A stretch of DNA of 23,247 nt. Origin: Lentisphaera sp. GTDB lineage: Bacteria > Verrucomicrobiota > Lentisphaeria > Victivallales > GWF2-50-93. The stretch is taken from positions 1-23,247 of the forward strand of contig DYMC01000010.1 in assembly GCA_020721745.1 (NCBI GenBank), written 5' to 3'. The position numbers and the translations under genes were made by a program. Shown piece by piece: positions 1-7,593 of this stretch (position 1 is its first letter; each line of letters opens with the position of its first letter). Below the pieces are notes generated by a model. That model had not been told where the DNA came from and did not search any database. It worked only from the letters and a program-made list of their open reading frames with translations.

Positions 1-76
1 AAATTCCATGACCTTTCGGGTTCTGAATTTTATTCAACGTATTTGCGACGCAGGACACTAGGATCACGGATTCAGG

Positions 77-688
77 TCAGTATAATGCGAGGTAGCAGGG
101 CAGGATATTGGCGGCATGCAGATGCTCGACAATCTCGAGCGCTCCTAATATGATTGGGAACAGCATCGTGTCCGACATGTGCCGCAGAAATATTTTAGGG
201 TTGATGACGTAGGTCTCGGGCTCATGGAAATTCGATATCCTGGGGAAGAAACGCGGGGTCTTTTTTGCGTAGACCTCGAACTGTTCTCCATACAGCATCC
301 TCAGTTTCTTCTCCTCATTGTTTATCACCCAAGGATAGTAGCAGAAGAAAGCCAGCGCCAGCAGGAGAGGCATGGATAGTGTTTCGGTGCACAAGCCCAC
401 TCCGACGAACCCCACGAGAGAGAAAAAATAAAGAGGATTTCTCAACAAGGAATATGGCCCTTCCGTAACAAGCATTTTGCTTTTGTATCCGGCTATATAC
501 ATCATGCACCAGAGACGGCCGAACGCGCCGGCAGCCATGAGAACTATTCCCAGGAAAAAAAAGATGCCTCCGAGTATTGAATTGCTATCCTTCCATAAAC
601 TTTCAGATAAGATCGCAAGTGAAAAGAAAACAGATCCGACTAGGATTGAAACCGGTATCCTGAATTTTTGGACAAGAGATTTTTTCAT
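77..688 (-). CDS. Membrane methyltransferase, isoprenylcysteine carboxyl methyltransferase / phospholipid methyltransferase-like
   Basis: A 203-aa integral membrane protein with about four to five hydrophobic segments. The diagnostic part is the central-to-C-terminal block GPYSLLRNPLYF (roughly residues 78-89), followed about 50 residues later by EEKKLRMLYGEQFEVY and then KKTPRFFP. This pattern is typical of the ICMT/PEMT-like fold, which uses S-adenosylmethionine to methylate membrane-embedded substrates; the substrate here cannot be read from sequence. The ATG at 688 is chosen over the upstream ATG at 715. It forms an ATGA overlap with the stop of the preceding glycosyltransferase gene and has AAGGA about 7 nt upstream. 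Translational coupling to the GT39 gene suggests that both act on the same envelope lipid or glycan. The family is clear; the function is not. Confidence 0.8.
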   Translation of the reverse strand: MKKSLVQKFRIPVSILVGSVFFSLAILSESLWKDSNSILGGIFFFLGIVLMAAGAFGRLWCMMYIAGYKSKMLVTEGPYSLLRNPLYFFSLVGFVGVGLCTETLSMPLLLALAFFCYYPWVINNEEKKLRMLYGEQFEVYAKKTPRFFPRISNFHEPETYVINPKIFLRHMSDTMLFPIILGALEIVEHLHAANILPCYLALY

Positions 689-2127
689 GTCGTCTTCCTT
701 TTGTAAAGAACCCATGCCTTGCTTTGCTTGATAATCTCCAAGGATTTCATCAGCCTCGTGGGGATACGCTTGAGGTATCTCCGGCGGCAGAGGAAATACA
801 GGGGCTTCGATTGGGGATAGAGCGCAAGGCAGCGCTCGATGGTGCCATCGCAGGACTCCTTCGGATGGATATCCAATTCCCCTTTGTTGTTGAAATACGC
901 TGAATAGGGAGTCTTTCGGCAGGCGGACACGATATATTTTCCGTCCGCGTGCCGCTCTCTCATGAACTTGAAGAAAGGCGCAGTGGAAGCATATTCATTT
1001 GCTCCATAAATGCCTGCCGGAAGGACTATGAGATAAGCGATAATTGTGGCTGTCACCGTCCATTTGAGGGGGCGGTCGTTTTTGTCGTCGCCAAGCTCCA
1101 AAGCCAGCCAGCATGCGAAAAGGGGGACCATCGGCAACATATAGGTGATCAGAAGTTGTCTTGCAAAACACCAGAAAAGTGTATTCACGACAAAGCCCAG
1201 AAGGAAGAACGAGCGCCAGGGATCGGCCCTCAGCTTCTGGATGGGGTTTTTGAAATACCGCGAAAAAGGCGAGAAGGCCAAGAAGAGCCACGGAGCGACC
1301 GATAGGGCCATCATCACCAGCGCCGCCCCGTGCGGGAATTTATGCCCGGAACCGTATTTGTCCTGGTAGTTGCTGACAGTGTATCGCAAGATATTTTCGT
1401 TGATGAAAAAATATTTGATGAATCCCGGCTCCCGTTGTTCGCAGAGTATGAACCAGGGGATCGAAATTCCAAGGAATAGCATGCCTCCCAAAAGCCAGGC
1501 ATGGTGTTTCAATTCATTCCATCGTCCGAAGAGAAGATGCCAGCAGAAAACCGGCATCCCGAACACGGCTATGGCCACCGGCCCCTTGGTCAAGAAACCT
1601 ATGCCCAGGAAAACAAAAACCGCGATGCTCCATCTCTTTTTCACTACAACAGACTCTTCCTTTAGAAAAGCGAAATAGGCCAGAACCGCCCCGCTTATGC
1701 CAAGGGAAAGCGTCATATCAACCAGAACCGCTCCGGAAAGGAAAAAGAAAAGCGGGCAAAGAATCGTAATCAAGAGGGCGAGAATCCGTTGTCTAGGCTG
1801 GAAATAACGGCGTGTCAGCTCCGACATCAGGAGCAAGATGCCCGCCGCGCTCAGGAAGGCGGCAAACCTTGCGGAAAACGCATTGAATCCGAACAGCTTC
1901 ATGGAGCTGGCCGTCAACCAGAAGAACAATGGCGGTTTCCCCAGGAAGGGGATCAATTCGCCGTTGATCCATATCTTTGGCACCACCCAGTTCGACTTCA
2001 GGACTATCTGTCTCGATATTTCGGCATAACGCGCTTCCGTCGGATCCGTAAGCTCCCACAGCCCCAGCGTGGCGAAACGCAGTGCCAGCAGAAACGCAAT
2101 CAACATGATGATTCTTCTATTCGACAT
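685..2127 (-). CDS. GT39/ArnT-like membrane glycosyltransferase
   Basis: A 480-aa polytopic membrane protein of the dolichyl-phosphate-mannose-protein mannosyltransferase / ArnT superfamily. These enzymes transfer a sugar from a polyprenyl-phosphate donor to lipid A, protein or another envelope acceptor on the periplasmic face. The N-terminal helix is followed by the acidic loop DPTEARYAEI (residues 28-37) and then GKPPLFFW (63-70), the two family hallmarks in the expected order. About ten further hydrophobic segments follow, with a short hydrophilic C-terminal part. The length is a little below E. coli ArnT (about 550 aa). The ATG at 2127 has AGGGA about 9 nt upstream. The downstream methyltransferase overlaps it by 4 nt. 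Donor and acceptor cannot be predicted. Confidence 0.85.
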   Translation of the reverse strand: MSNRRIIMLIAFLLALRFATLGLWELTDPTEARYAEISRQIVLKSNWVVPKIWINGELIPFLGKPPLFFWLTASSMKLFGFNAFSARFAAFLSAAGILLLMSELTRRYFQPRQRILALLITILCPLFFFLSGAVLVDMTLSLGISGAVLAYFAFLKEESVVVKKRWSIAVFVFLGIGFLTKGPVAIAVFGMPVFCWHLLFGRWNELKHHAWLLGGMLFLGISIPWFILCEQREPGFIKYFFINENILRYTVSNYQDKYGSGHKFPHGAALVMMALSVAPWLFLAFSPFSRYFKNPIQKLRADPWRSFFLLGFVVNTLFWCFARQLLITYMLPMVPLFACWLALELGDDKNDRPLKWTVTATIIAYLIVLPAGIYGANEYASTAPFFKFMRERHADGKYIVSACRKTPYSAYFNNKGELDIHPKESCDGTIERCLALYPQSKPLYFLCRRRYLKRIPTRLMKSLEIIKQSKAWVLYKRKTT

Positions 2128-2149
2128 TTTGTGAATTCCCTGGATATGA

Positions 2150-2189
2150 CTGCATTCCCTGGACGCGCTTTGCGCGTCCTGGGGTGCAG
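2150..2189. repeat. Intergenic hairpin with GGACGCGC/GCGCGTCC core
   Basis: The spacer between the lipoprotein and the GT39 gene contains a strong stem-loop. An 8-bp perfect core, GGACGCGC with a TTT loop and GCGCGTCC, lies at 2161-2179. It is extended outward by CCC/GGG and CTGCA/TGCAG arms with small mismatches. No U-run follows on either strand, so it is not a classical terminator. It may stabilise an mRNA end or be a dispersed palindrome. The same core with a two-base loop occurs at 17229-17246 upstream of atpB, so it is a recurring element here. Confidence 0.6.
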
Positions 2190-2204
2190 CGCGTTGCTCC
2201 TTAT

Positions 2205-2534
2205 TTATTCTTCATTTTCTTCATCTTCTTCTTTTGCCTTTGAAAGCAGTTTTCCGTTTTCGGCGTATTCGAGTTCCATCAATGTCCCGTCTTTTTCATA
2301 GTATGTTATGGCATAGATTGTCTTCCCGTCTTTCATTTCCTTTTCCACTTCCTTGACCTTGCAGCCGTCGAGCTCCTTTTCCGCCAAAGGCTTGACAGCA
2401 CCCGGGAGTTCACCCATGCTTATTTTTATATCCGTTGAATCGTCTGAACCGTCGCCCACGATGGCGCAGCCTGATGAAAACACCAATCCGCCAATCATCA
2501 TTGTCCCCATTACGATGCCTAGTATCGTTTTCAT
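2205..2534 (-). CDS. PepSY-like small lipoprotein
   Basis: A 109-aa exported protein. The N-terminus is a lipoprotein signal: a short basic start, a hydrophobic run and the lipobox VFSSGC, so the mature protein begins at Cys23 and is membrane-anchored. The mature part is one PepSY-like domain of about 60 residues. It starts at ELPGAVKPLAEKEL, continues with GKTIYAITYY and ELEYAENGKLL, and ends in an acidic tail (KEEDEENEE). The same pattern is found in the periplasmic region of the histidine kinase at 7594-9252. PepSY domains are small exported modules, often proposed to bind or inhibit other proteins. Of two in-frame ATGs (2540 and 2534) the inner one is preferred, because GGAG lies 9 nt upstream rather than 3. 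The exact ligand is unknown. Confidence 0.75.
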   Translation of the reverse strand: MKTILGIVMGTMMIGGLVFSSGCAIVGDGSDDSTDIKISMGELPGAVKPLAEKELDGCKVKEVEKEMKDGKTIYAITYYEKDGTLMELEYAENGKLLSKAKEEDEENEE

Positions 2535-2640
2535 GTTCATGTGCTCCTGTTTTTCTTGTTATTGATTCATCCTTTATTCCGACCATGATCCTGTCATTCC
2601 GTTCGCGTCGCCGGCGCGCTAATGGCATCTGCCCCCATTG

Positions 2641-4326
2641 TTATAAATATCTAATCAACGAATACCTGTGCTCTGATTTTGTCAACTCGGCAATTATATG
2701 GTAACTGTCTTTGGCCAGTCTCCCTGATTTCTCAAAATCGGGCAGGCTCGCTGTCGGCAGAAGGATGTATTCGCCGTGAGTCTTGAATAAGATGTTCTCT
2801 TCCTCAACATATTCCAGGGGACGGCTATCAAGATAAAACAAGAACGGCTCCCCCAGGCCCACATTGAACATCTTCAGGGGGACATCCTCGGGAACTTTTG
2901 AATTGATGATTGCCGCCATTGGTCTGATTTCTTCAACAAGTCTGCTCGCGGGAATCGCAAAGGCATGGTAAAACATCATGCATGCTGCAGCTGCCATAGC
3001 CGTCAGAGCAACACGTCTTTGGAGATCATGCGCATCGCTTTCAAGCATGAAGATCCAGGTGTAGAACAAGACCACTGCGAAGCCGAGGACGATTGCCGCA
3101 TAGTCGAAGGGGGATAGAGAATCGCAAAGTGTCTTCATTTCTCGCGAATACGGACAATCCAGCCCGCTCAGGAATGGAAGGGATCCGAAAACCAGCATCC
3201 CCAGAAAATAGGCTGCGGGCAGAAGCAATGCCGCAAGGAAAAGTGCCGTCTTCCATACCTTTACAACTGTTTTGCTTTCAAGATATGCCAGATTGCTCGC
3301 AACATATAAGATGACAAGCGGATAGACAGGCAGGAGATATCTCACCTTCAGGCCTGGCATAACCAGAATAACACATGATAAAATTATTATTGATTTGAAC
3401 AGGGCATTGTTGAGATCCCTCTGTTTCCGTGGGGCATCCAATGACTTGCTGCGTATTGCCGGCACAAAGAGCAGCCACGGCAGCATTCCCGCCAGCGCTC
3501 CGGCTATTTTTCTTCCCCACTTGAGGAATTCCATCCGCGAAGGATTGAACTTGGAAAAAATCTCTTTTATCCACGTTCCGGAAAGAGCTTCGGTCTCTTT
3601 CTGGTAAAAGGGGGAGCTATATACGAAATAAAGCCATACGCCAAATATCGCCAGCATGAGCGCGACCGAGACGAAATGTTCGATAGAGAGCATTTCTCGA
3701 AGGCGCCTCTCGATGTGCAGAACGGAAATGACCACGACGTAATAGACCAGGAGCGCCAATGGGCCTTTCAACAGAAGCGCGGCGCCAAGTATTGCCGCCG
3801 ATGGAAGCCACAAGTAAAACCCCCTCTTGTCCAACGAGTATAAATTCAACCAGAGCAATGTCGCCACCCCCGTGAAAACCATGTATATGCTGTCAATCTC
3901 GCATATTCTGTGCTTCTGCATCATGCACACGGTGCTGAGAAGCATCAGCGAGAAGATGAACCGGCCTTTTGCGTCCAGACACCCGGATGGACATGCCAGC
4001 ACAAAAAGACAGAATGCAAGTATTGATATGGCATTGGGCAGACGGGACGAGAATTCGTCGCAAGTCCCGAGGAGTTTGCAGGATCCCACGATCAGCCAGT
4101 TCATGAGCGGAGGCTTGCGGAAGTATCTCTTGCCTTCCCATTCGGGAATCGCGAAATTTCCAGTCTCCATCATCTTTTGTGACGGATATATCCTTCTTAC
4201 TTCATTATAGTCCACTTCCGGCGCGCCAAGCCTAGGAAGGTAGATGAGCGCCCAAATACAGACGACAAAGGCAATCTGAATCGTCTTCCTCTCCCAAATA
4301 TTGTCAATGATCTCAATCATATCCAT
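2641..4326 (-). CDS. GT39/ArnT-like membrane glycosyltransferase
   Basis: A 561-aa protein close to ArnT in length. It begins with one membrane helix, then has the acidic periplasmic loop EVDYNEVRRIYPSQKM (from residue 37) and the KPPLMNWL motif (71-78), followed by about ten more hydrophobic segments and a C-terminal soluble part of roughly 100 residues. This is the ArnT/PMT_2 layout: a membrane enzyme using a polyprenyl-phosphate-linked sugar. It is only distantly similar to the GT39 gene at 685-2127. The ATG at 4326 has GGAG 4 nt upstream; an in-frame ATG at 4320 is also possible. The gene lies just beyond the terminator-bearing repeat at 4430-4512, so it is probably transcribed from its own promoter in 4327-4430, where I see no convincing promoter boxes. 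Confidence 0.85.
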   Translation of the reverse strand: MDMIEIIDNIWERKTIQIAFVVCIWALIYLPRLGAPEVDYNEVRRIYPSQKMMETGNFAIPEWEGKRYFRKPPLMNWLIVGSCKLLGTCDEFSSRLPNAISILAFCLFVLACPSGCLDAKGRFIFSLMLLSTVCMMQKHRICEIDSIYMVFTGVATLLWLNLYSLDKRGFYLWLPSAAILGAALLLKGPLALLVYYVVVISVLHIERRLREMLSIEHFVSVALMLAIFGVWLYFVYSSPFYQKETEALSGTWIKEIFSKFNPSRMEFLKWGRKIAGALAGMLPWLLFVPAIRSKSLDAPRKQRDLNNALFKSIIILSCVILVMPGLKVRYLLPVYPLVILYVASNLAYLESKTVVKVWKTALFLAALLLPAAYFLGMLVFGSLPFLSGLDCPYSREMKTLCDSLSPFDYAAIVLGFAVVLFYTWIFMLESDAHDLQRRVALTAMAAAACMMFYHAFAIPASRLVEEIRPMAAIINSKVPEDVPLKMFNVGLGEPFLFYLDSRPLEYVEEENILFKTHGEYILLPTASLPDFEKSGRLAKDSYHIIAELTKSEHRYSLIRYL

Positions 4327-4429
4327 TCAACTCCAGCGCTATACGTTGAAAAGTTTTTTCGACAGGTGCGCTATGACATTCCATTTTTTTGTCCAATGGT
4401 TTGAAATGATAATGAGGGCAAGCTAAACC

Positions 4430-4512
4430 CACTGGATTACCGGAAGATTACCGGAAGATTATTTCTTGGTAATCTTGAAGAAAAAAGGGTGCAGGAAACG
4501 CTGCGCGGGAGA
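4430..4512. repeat. Direct repeat D, copy 1
   Basis: An 83-bp segment beginning CACTGGATTACCGGAAGATT and ending GCGCGGGAGA. It recurs in the same orientation at 7480-7561 with about six differences (one indel), near 93% identity. It contains two nested inverted repeats: AAGATTACC/GGTAATCTT, and the terminator stem around GCAGGAAACGCTGC. The two copies bracket the PepSY-ABC cassette. Confidence 0.85.
4481..4506 (-). terminator. Intrinsic terminator of the ABC operon
   Basis: Read on the minus strand, GCAG-CGTTTC-CTGC, extendable by one more pair past a mismatch, is followed by ACCC and a run of six T. It lies about 55 bp after the stop of the gene at 4562-5104 and inside repeat D copy 1. The stem is weaker than in copy 2 because of one C-to-T change. 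Confidence 0.55.
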
Positions 4513-4561
4513 CGTTTATTACAGTCGCTCTCAACAACCCTAATTCGCCAGAATTCCATAT

Positions 4562-5104
4562 TCACTCCCTCCTGCGACGCTGTTTTGTCTTGTAAAAAAC
4601 CATCAGCCCCATGATCAGCAGGGGGATTGCCGCTGCCACCGACAACACCCGTCCGGCCTGGAGTACAGCCTTTTGCCTGACATGAAACTGGACGGTCGGG
4701 CTGGTATATACCTGGCGGCCGCCACGGTCGGTGACGCTGACCACCACCCGGTAATCGCCGCCCTTGATCAGCCGCATGTACCAATCGGTCCGCAGTGTCT
4801 CTCCGGGTTTCAGGCTCGCTCCGGTGACGGCCTTTTGCGCGCTCCAGTCTTCCAAGTCCACCGGTTGTTCATTGCCCGGATCAATTTCCACAAGGCTGAT
4901 CCACGCTACCAGACCTTCGATGGGGGAAGTCCCCGTGTTGGTGATGCTGCTCCAGAATTGCAGGTGGTCTCCCATGACAGGAGACGCGGGATTTTTCCCG
5001 TCGGGCTGGAGATCAAGCGACACAGGAGCCTGGGCCGAGGCAGAAACGACCGTGGATAGAAGCCCTGATACAATTGCTGACAACAAGTATTTTCTTGTTT
5101 TCAT
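4562..5104 (-). CDS. Exported single-anchor protein encoded with an ABC transporter, Ig-like ectodomain suspected
   Basis: A 180-aa protein I do not recognise as a named family. It has a Sec signal peptide (basic start, hydrophobic run, likely cleavage after ASAQA near residue 25), an extracytoplasmic region of about 120 residues, one membrane helix near 150-170 (VLSVAAAIPLLIMGLMVFY) and a basic cytoplasmic tail (KTKQRRRRE). The ectodomain has beta-sandwich features: NTGTSPIEGLVAW, LKPGETLRTDW and GGDYRVVVSVTDRGG are reminiscent of CARDB/NEW3-type Ig-like folds in which a statement such as 'norm plus gap' recurs. AGGAG lies 8 nt before the ATG. It starts 16 nt after the permease stop, so it is probably co-transcribed and may be an accessory subunit of that transporter. 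This role is inferred only from position and topology. Confidence 0.6.
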   Translation of the reverse strand: MKTRKYLLSAIVSGLLSTVVSASAQAPVSLDLQPDGKNPASPVMGDHLQFWSSITNTGTSPIEGLVAWISLVEIDPGNEQPVDLEDWSAQKAVTGASLKPGETLRTDWYMRLIKGGDYRVVVSVTDRGGRQVYTSPTVQFHVRQKAVLQAGRVLSVAAAIPLLIMGLMVFYKTKQRRRRE

Positions 5105-5120
5105 GACATTCCTCTCCTTA

Positions 5121-5876
5121 TTATTGGAAATCGGGACGGGTAGCGTTGCGCCGGGCCGCGATTAAACATAACCCCAACCATACAATCACCAGCAGGAGCC
5201 TTGCCATTTGAGCGGAAAAAGGCTCACTGTCAATAATGACACTGTCGAAGGTGTTGAGCGCCCCGGCAAAAGGATTTATTGCATCCATGGTGCGTCCGAT
5301 GGCTGTGCCGCGCAGACCGGGACCGATTACCAGCGGGCTTGCGGCCAGCATCAGCAGCGTGACCGTGCTCAACAACGATGCCAGGACGCTTCCTGTCCGG
5401 GCCGACAAGGCCATGGCCAGGTATCCGAACCCGAGCACCACCGGGGTGCCGAAAAGGGCCAGGTAAAACAGGGCCGCTCCAAGATTCTGGCCGCTCGCGC
5501 CCACACCCCAAAGATAGGGGACACTGGCCACGAACATGACTCCCCATGCGATCAGCAGGCCCAATATCTTTCCGACCAGCAATGCGTCGGGGGCAATGGG
5601 TGCGCACAGCAGGGGCACCAAGGTGCCACGCTCCTTTTCCCCGGCGTAAGCGTCGCTTCCCAGAATCGCCGCCAGCAATGCTCCGACCGCCATGACCGTT
5701 CCGGCCATCATATAGACCACCTGGGCGTTGTCGAGCAGACTTAGTTCGGTGTTGCTCACCAGGAGCAAACTGAACGCCGACAGCAGTCCGCTGAAGGTCA
5801 GCAGCCATATCATACCCTTTTGACTGCACAGCATCTGTGAACTTTCTTTCCGGGCAATGATCCAAATAGTATTCAT
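5121..5876 (-). CDS. ABC-2 type transporter permease
   Basis: A 251-aa polytopic membrane protein with about six hydrophobic segments. It has the N-terminal amphipathic stretch IWIIARKESSQML and the conserved early block DAYAGEKERGTLVPLLCAPI near residues 75-94. That block is the hallmark of the NosY/GldF-like ABC2_membrane_2 family of single-domain exporter permeases. The start overlaps the ATPase stop in an ATGA, with AGGAGGAGG just upstream, so the two are translationally coupled. Two copies would pair with two ATPases. The substrate cannot be predicted; GldF, NosY and antibiotic or sodium exporters all share this layout. Confidence 0.85.
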   Translation of the reverse strand: MNTIWIIARKESSQMLCSQKGMIWLLTFSGLLSAFSLLLVSNTELSLLDNAQVVYMMAGTVMAVGALLAAILGSDAYAGEKERGTLVPLLCAPIAPDALLVGKILGLLIAWGVMFVASVPYLWGVGASGQNLGAALFYLALFGTPVVLGFGYLAMALSARTGSVLASLLSTVTLLMLAASPLVIGPGLRGTAIGRTMDAINPFAGALNTFDSVIIDSEPFSAQMARLLLVIVWLGLCLIAARRNATRPDFQ

Positions 5877-6808
5877 AATACCTCCTCCTGGGAATAAGGT
5901 TTGTCCTGGCCGGTATGGCTCATGTAAAGTTCCTCCAGGCTCGACGCCTCGGAACGGATTTCCGAAATCTTCCAGCCGCGCCCCAACAGCTCACCCCAAA
6001 GCGAGGAGATCCCTTCGGATGGTTTGACCTGTACCTGGACGCGCCACCAGCCTCCTTCGTGGCCCAGCACGGCAATCCCGGCCGGAAGCTTGTCGGTGTC
6101 CGGTTCGGTTTCCAGATGCAGGCGGTAGCGCTGGCCGATCTTCTGTTCCGCCAGCAGATCGGCAATCAAACCTTCGAGCCGAGTACGGCCGTTGTCGATG
6201 ATCCCGATCCGGTTGCACAGGCGGTCCACATCGTCCAGCAGATGAGTGCACAGCAGCACCCCTGTCTTTCCGTCGGAAACGAATTCCGCCAGCAGATCAT
6301 GAATTTCGCGCCTGCCCTTCGGGTCGAGCCCGTTGGTGGGTTCATCCAAAATCAACAGTCTGGGGCGAGGCATTAAAGCCCGGGCCACGGCCAGACGCTG
6401 CTTCATTCCTCTGGAATAGGTCCCGATGGGGCGTTGCGTCTCTTTTCCAAGTCCAACCTTTCCCAGCATCGTGCCCAGATCCCGATCAGTCGATTCGGAA
6501 TCATAAAAATGGCTGTACCATTTGAGATAGTCAGGGGCGGTCATCCAGTCGTAAAACCCGGCCTTTTCCGGCATCACTCCCACCGAACGGCGGACGGCCA
6601 CGGCATCGTCCGCCGGGTCTCCGCCCAGTACGCTGACGCGTCCGCTCTCCCGAGTGCGCAACCCCAAAAGGGCGAAAATGGTGGAGGACTTGCCGGCACC
6701 ATTAGGTCCCAGCAGCCCATAAATATCTCCGGGCCGCAGATGCATATCAACGTCGTGGAGAATTTCCTTCCCTCCGATCGTCAACCGAAGATTCTCGATA
6801 TTAATCAT
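5873..6808 (-). CDS. ABC transporter ATP-binding protein (ABC-2 exporter type)
   Basis: A 311-aa nucleotide-binding subunit. It shows Walker A GPNGAGKSS (34-42), signature YSRGMKQRLA, Walker B LLILDEPTNGLDPKG and the H-loop CTHLLDD in the right order, then a C-terminal extension of about 90 residues common in the CcmA/NosF/GldA group. The reading frame is open further upstream to 6886, but the ATG at 6808 is chosen because the product then begins with MINIENLRL, the usual first beta strand, and GAGGA lies 8 nt before it. It drives the permease encoded immediately downstream. A 105-bp spacer with a strong hairpin separates it from the PepSY gene. Confidence 0.9.
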   Translation of the reverse strand: MINIENLRLTIGGKEILHDVDMHLRPGDIYGLLGPNGAGKSSTIFALLGLRTRESGRVSVLGGDPADDAVAVRRSVGVMPEKAGFYDWMTAPDYLKWYSHFYDSESTDRDLGTMLGKVGLGKETQRPIGTYSRGMKQRLAVARALMPRPRLLILDEPTNGLDPKGRREIHDLLAEFVSDGKTGVLLCTHLLDDVDRLCNRIGIIDNGRTRLEGLIADLLAEQKIGQRYRLHLETEPDTDKLPAGIAVLGHEGGWWRVQVQVKPSEGISSLWGELLGRGWKISEIRSEASSLEELYMSHTGQDKPYSQEEVL

Positions 6809-6860
6809 GACATAGTCCTCATATTGAAAATTTGATGCGGTATTGCCGCCGTTGACAAGA

Positions 6861-6903
6861 GCGCACCCTGAACACCAATTTGACAAACAGGTGTCCAGGG
6901 CGC
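6861..6903 (-). terminator. Intercistronic hairpin after the PepSY gene
   Basis: Imperfect inverted repeat: GCGCACCCTGAACACC at 6861-6876 pairs with GGTGTCCAGGGCGC at 6890-6903, with one bulge and one mismatch and a 13-nt loop. It starts about 10 nt beyond the PepSY stop codon. There is no clear U-run after the stem on the minus strand, so it may be an attenuator or a 3'-end stabiliser setting different PepSY and ABC mRNA levels rather than a full terminator. Confidence 0.5.
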
Positions 6904-6913
6904 ACTGGTTGGA

Positions 6914-7315
6914 TTAATCCTCGCTGTCCCGGTCGTTTTCTTCGCCGGCATCGTCTTCTTCGTCATCCACCTTATCCTGCTCCGTGGCCAACACCTTTCC
7001 CGAGCCGGCATCCACCTTTACATCCATGATGGTCTTGTCGGCGGCCACCACTTCGACCCCATACACCAAAGAACCATTTTCATCCTCGAGTTCTGCTTTC
7101 AGAACCTGTCCCTTGACCGAGGCCAGGGCTTTCTGGATGGCCTGGTCCATCGAGATCTTTGCCATTGAAGGAAATTCGGCTTCAGACTTTTTTTCGATCC
7201 GGATGGTGCCATTGGGGATCTCATTGTCGTCTGAATCCGCGAAACTCACACAGGTGCCTACAATACCGACGACCAAGGCACCACTTCCAATAATAGTAAT
7301 CCATTTTTTCTTCAT
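6914..7315 (-). CDS. Secreted PepSY-domain protein with acidic tail
   Basis: A 133-aa exported protein. The signal peptide is residues 1-26 (MKKKW start, hydrophobic core, VSFA end). A single PepSY domain follows at about 50-112: KISMDQAIQKALASVKG, then LEDENGSLVYGVEVV, then DVKVDAGSGKVLA. The C-terminus is a 20-residue acidic run rich in Asp and Glu. AAGGA lies about 9 nt before the ATG at 7315, in an A-rich leader. It is the first gene of the PepSY-ABC cassette and lies downstream of the two-component system. PepSY proteins encoded next to CusRS-like systems are a recurrent arrangement in bacteria, usually of unknown mechanism. The acidic tail suggests cation binding, which is inference. 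Confidence 0.85.
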   Translation of the reverse strand: MKKKWITIIGSGALVVGIVGTCVSFADSDDNEIPNGTIRIEKKSEAEFPSMAKISMDQAIQKALASVKGQVLKAELEDENGSLVYGVEVVAADKTIMDVKVDAGSGKVLATEQDKVDDEEDDAGEENDRDSED

Positions 7316-7407
7316 GATGACACATCCTTTTTTTTTGTTTTTTTGTTTTTCAACGTGTGGAACAGATCCCGAAATGTATTTTCAAGCACTTCGGTCAATT
7401 ATTTTTA

Positions 7408-7433
7408 CTATTTCCCCATTGAATCACCTCCTT
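7408..7433 (-). promoter_or_regulatory. Leader minigene with perfect Shine-Dalgarno
   Basis: On the minus strand, AAAGGAGGTGA is followed at ideal spacing (7 nt) by ATG GGG AAA TAG, a three-codon open frame (Met-Gly-Lys) with its stop at 7408-7410. It lies about 90 nt upstream of the PepSY start in an AT-rich leader. It could be a translated leader affecting the operon, a relic of a lost gene start or coincidence. Confidence 0.35.
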
Positions 7434-7479
7434 TATTTTTTTTATTTCTTTTATTACTTTTTAAGGATGAAGATAGGCG

Positions 7480-7561
7480 CACTGGATTACCGGAAGATTG
7501 CCGGGGAATTATTTCTTGGTAATCTTGAAGAAAAAGGGCGCAGGAAACGCTGCGCGGGAGA
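7480..7561. repeat. Direct repeat D, copy 2
   Basis: An 82-bp segment, about 93% identical to 4430-4512 and in the same orientation, 3050 bp away. It lies directly downstream of the histidine kinase gene and carries the stronger of the two terminator hairpins. The 7316-7593 spacer otherwise holds the A/T-rich leader of the PepSY operon and no further gene. Confidence 0.85.
7531..7555 (-). terminator. Intrinsic terminator of the two-component operon
   Basis: On the minus strand GCGCAG-CGTTTC-CTGCGC forms a 6-bp GC-rich stem, followed by CC and five T. It lies 39-63 bp after the kinase stop codon and inside repeat D copy 2. Confidence 0.7.
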
Positions 7562-7593
7562 GCTGGTGCCCGGGAATCTTTTTTGCGCAGAGA

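Noticed and set aside
6809..6886. Upstream extension of the ABC ATPase
   Set aside because: It runs through the spacer hairpin side, lacks family similarity, and the ATG at 6808 has a good ribosome-binding site.
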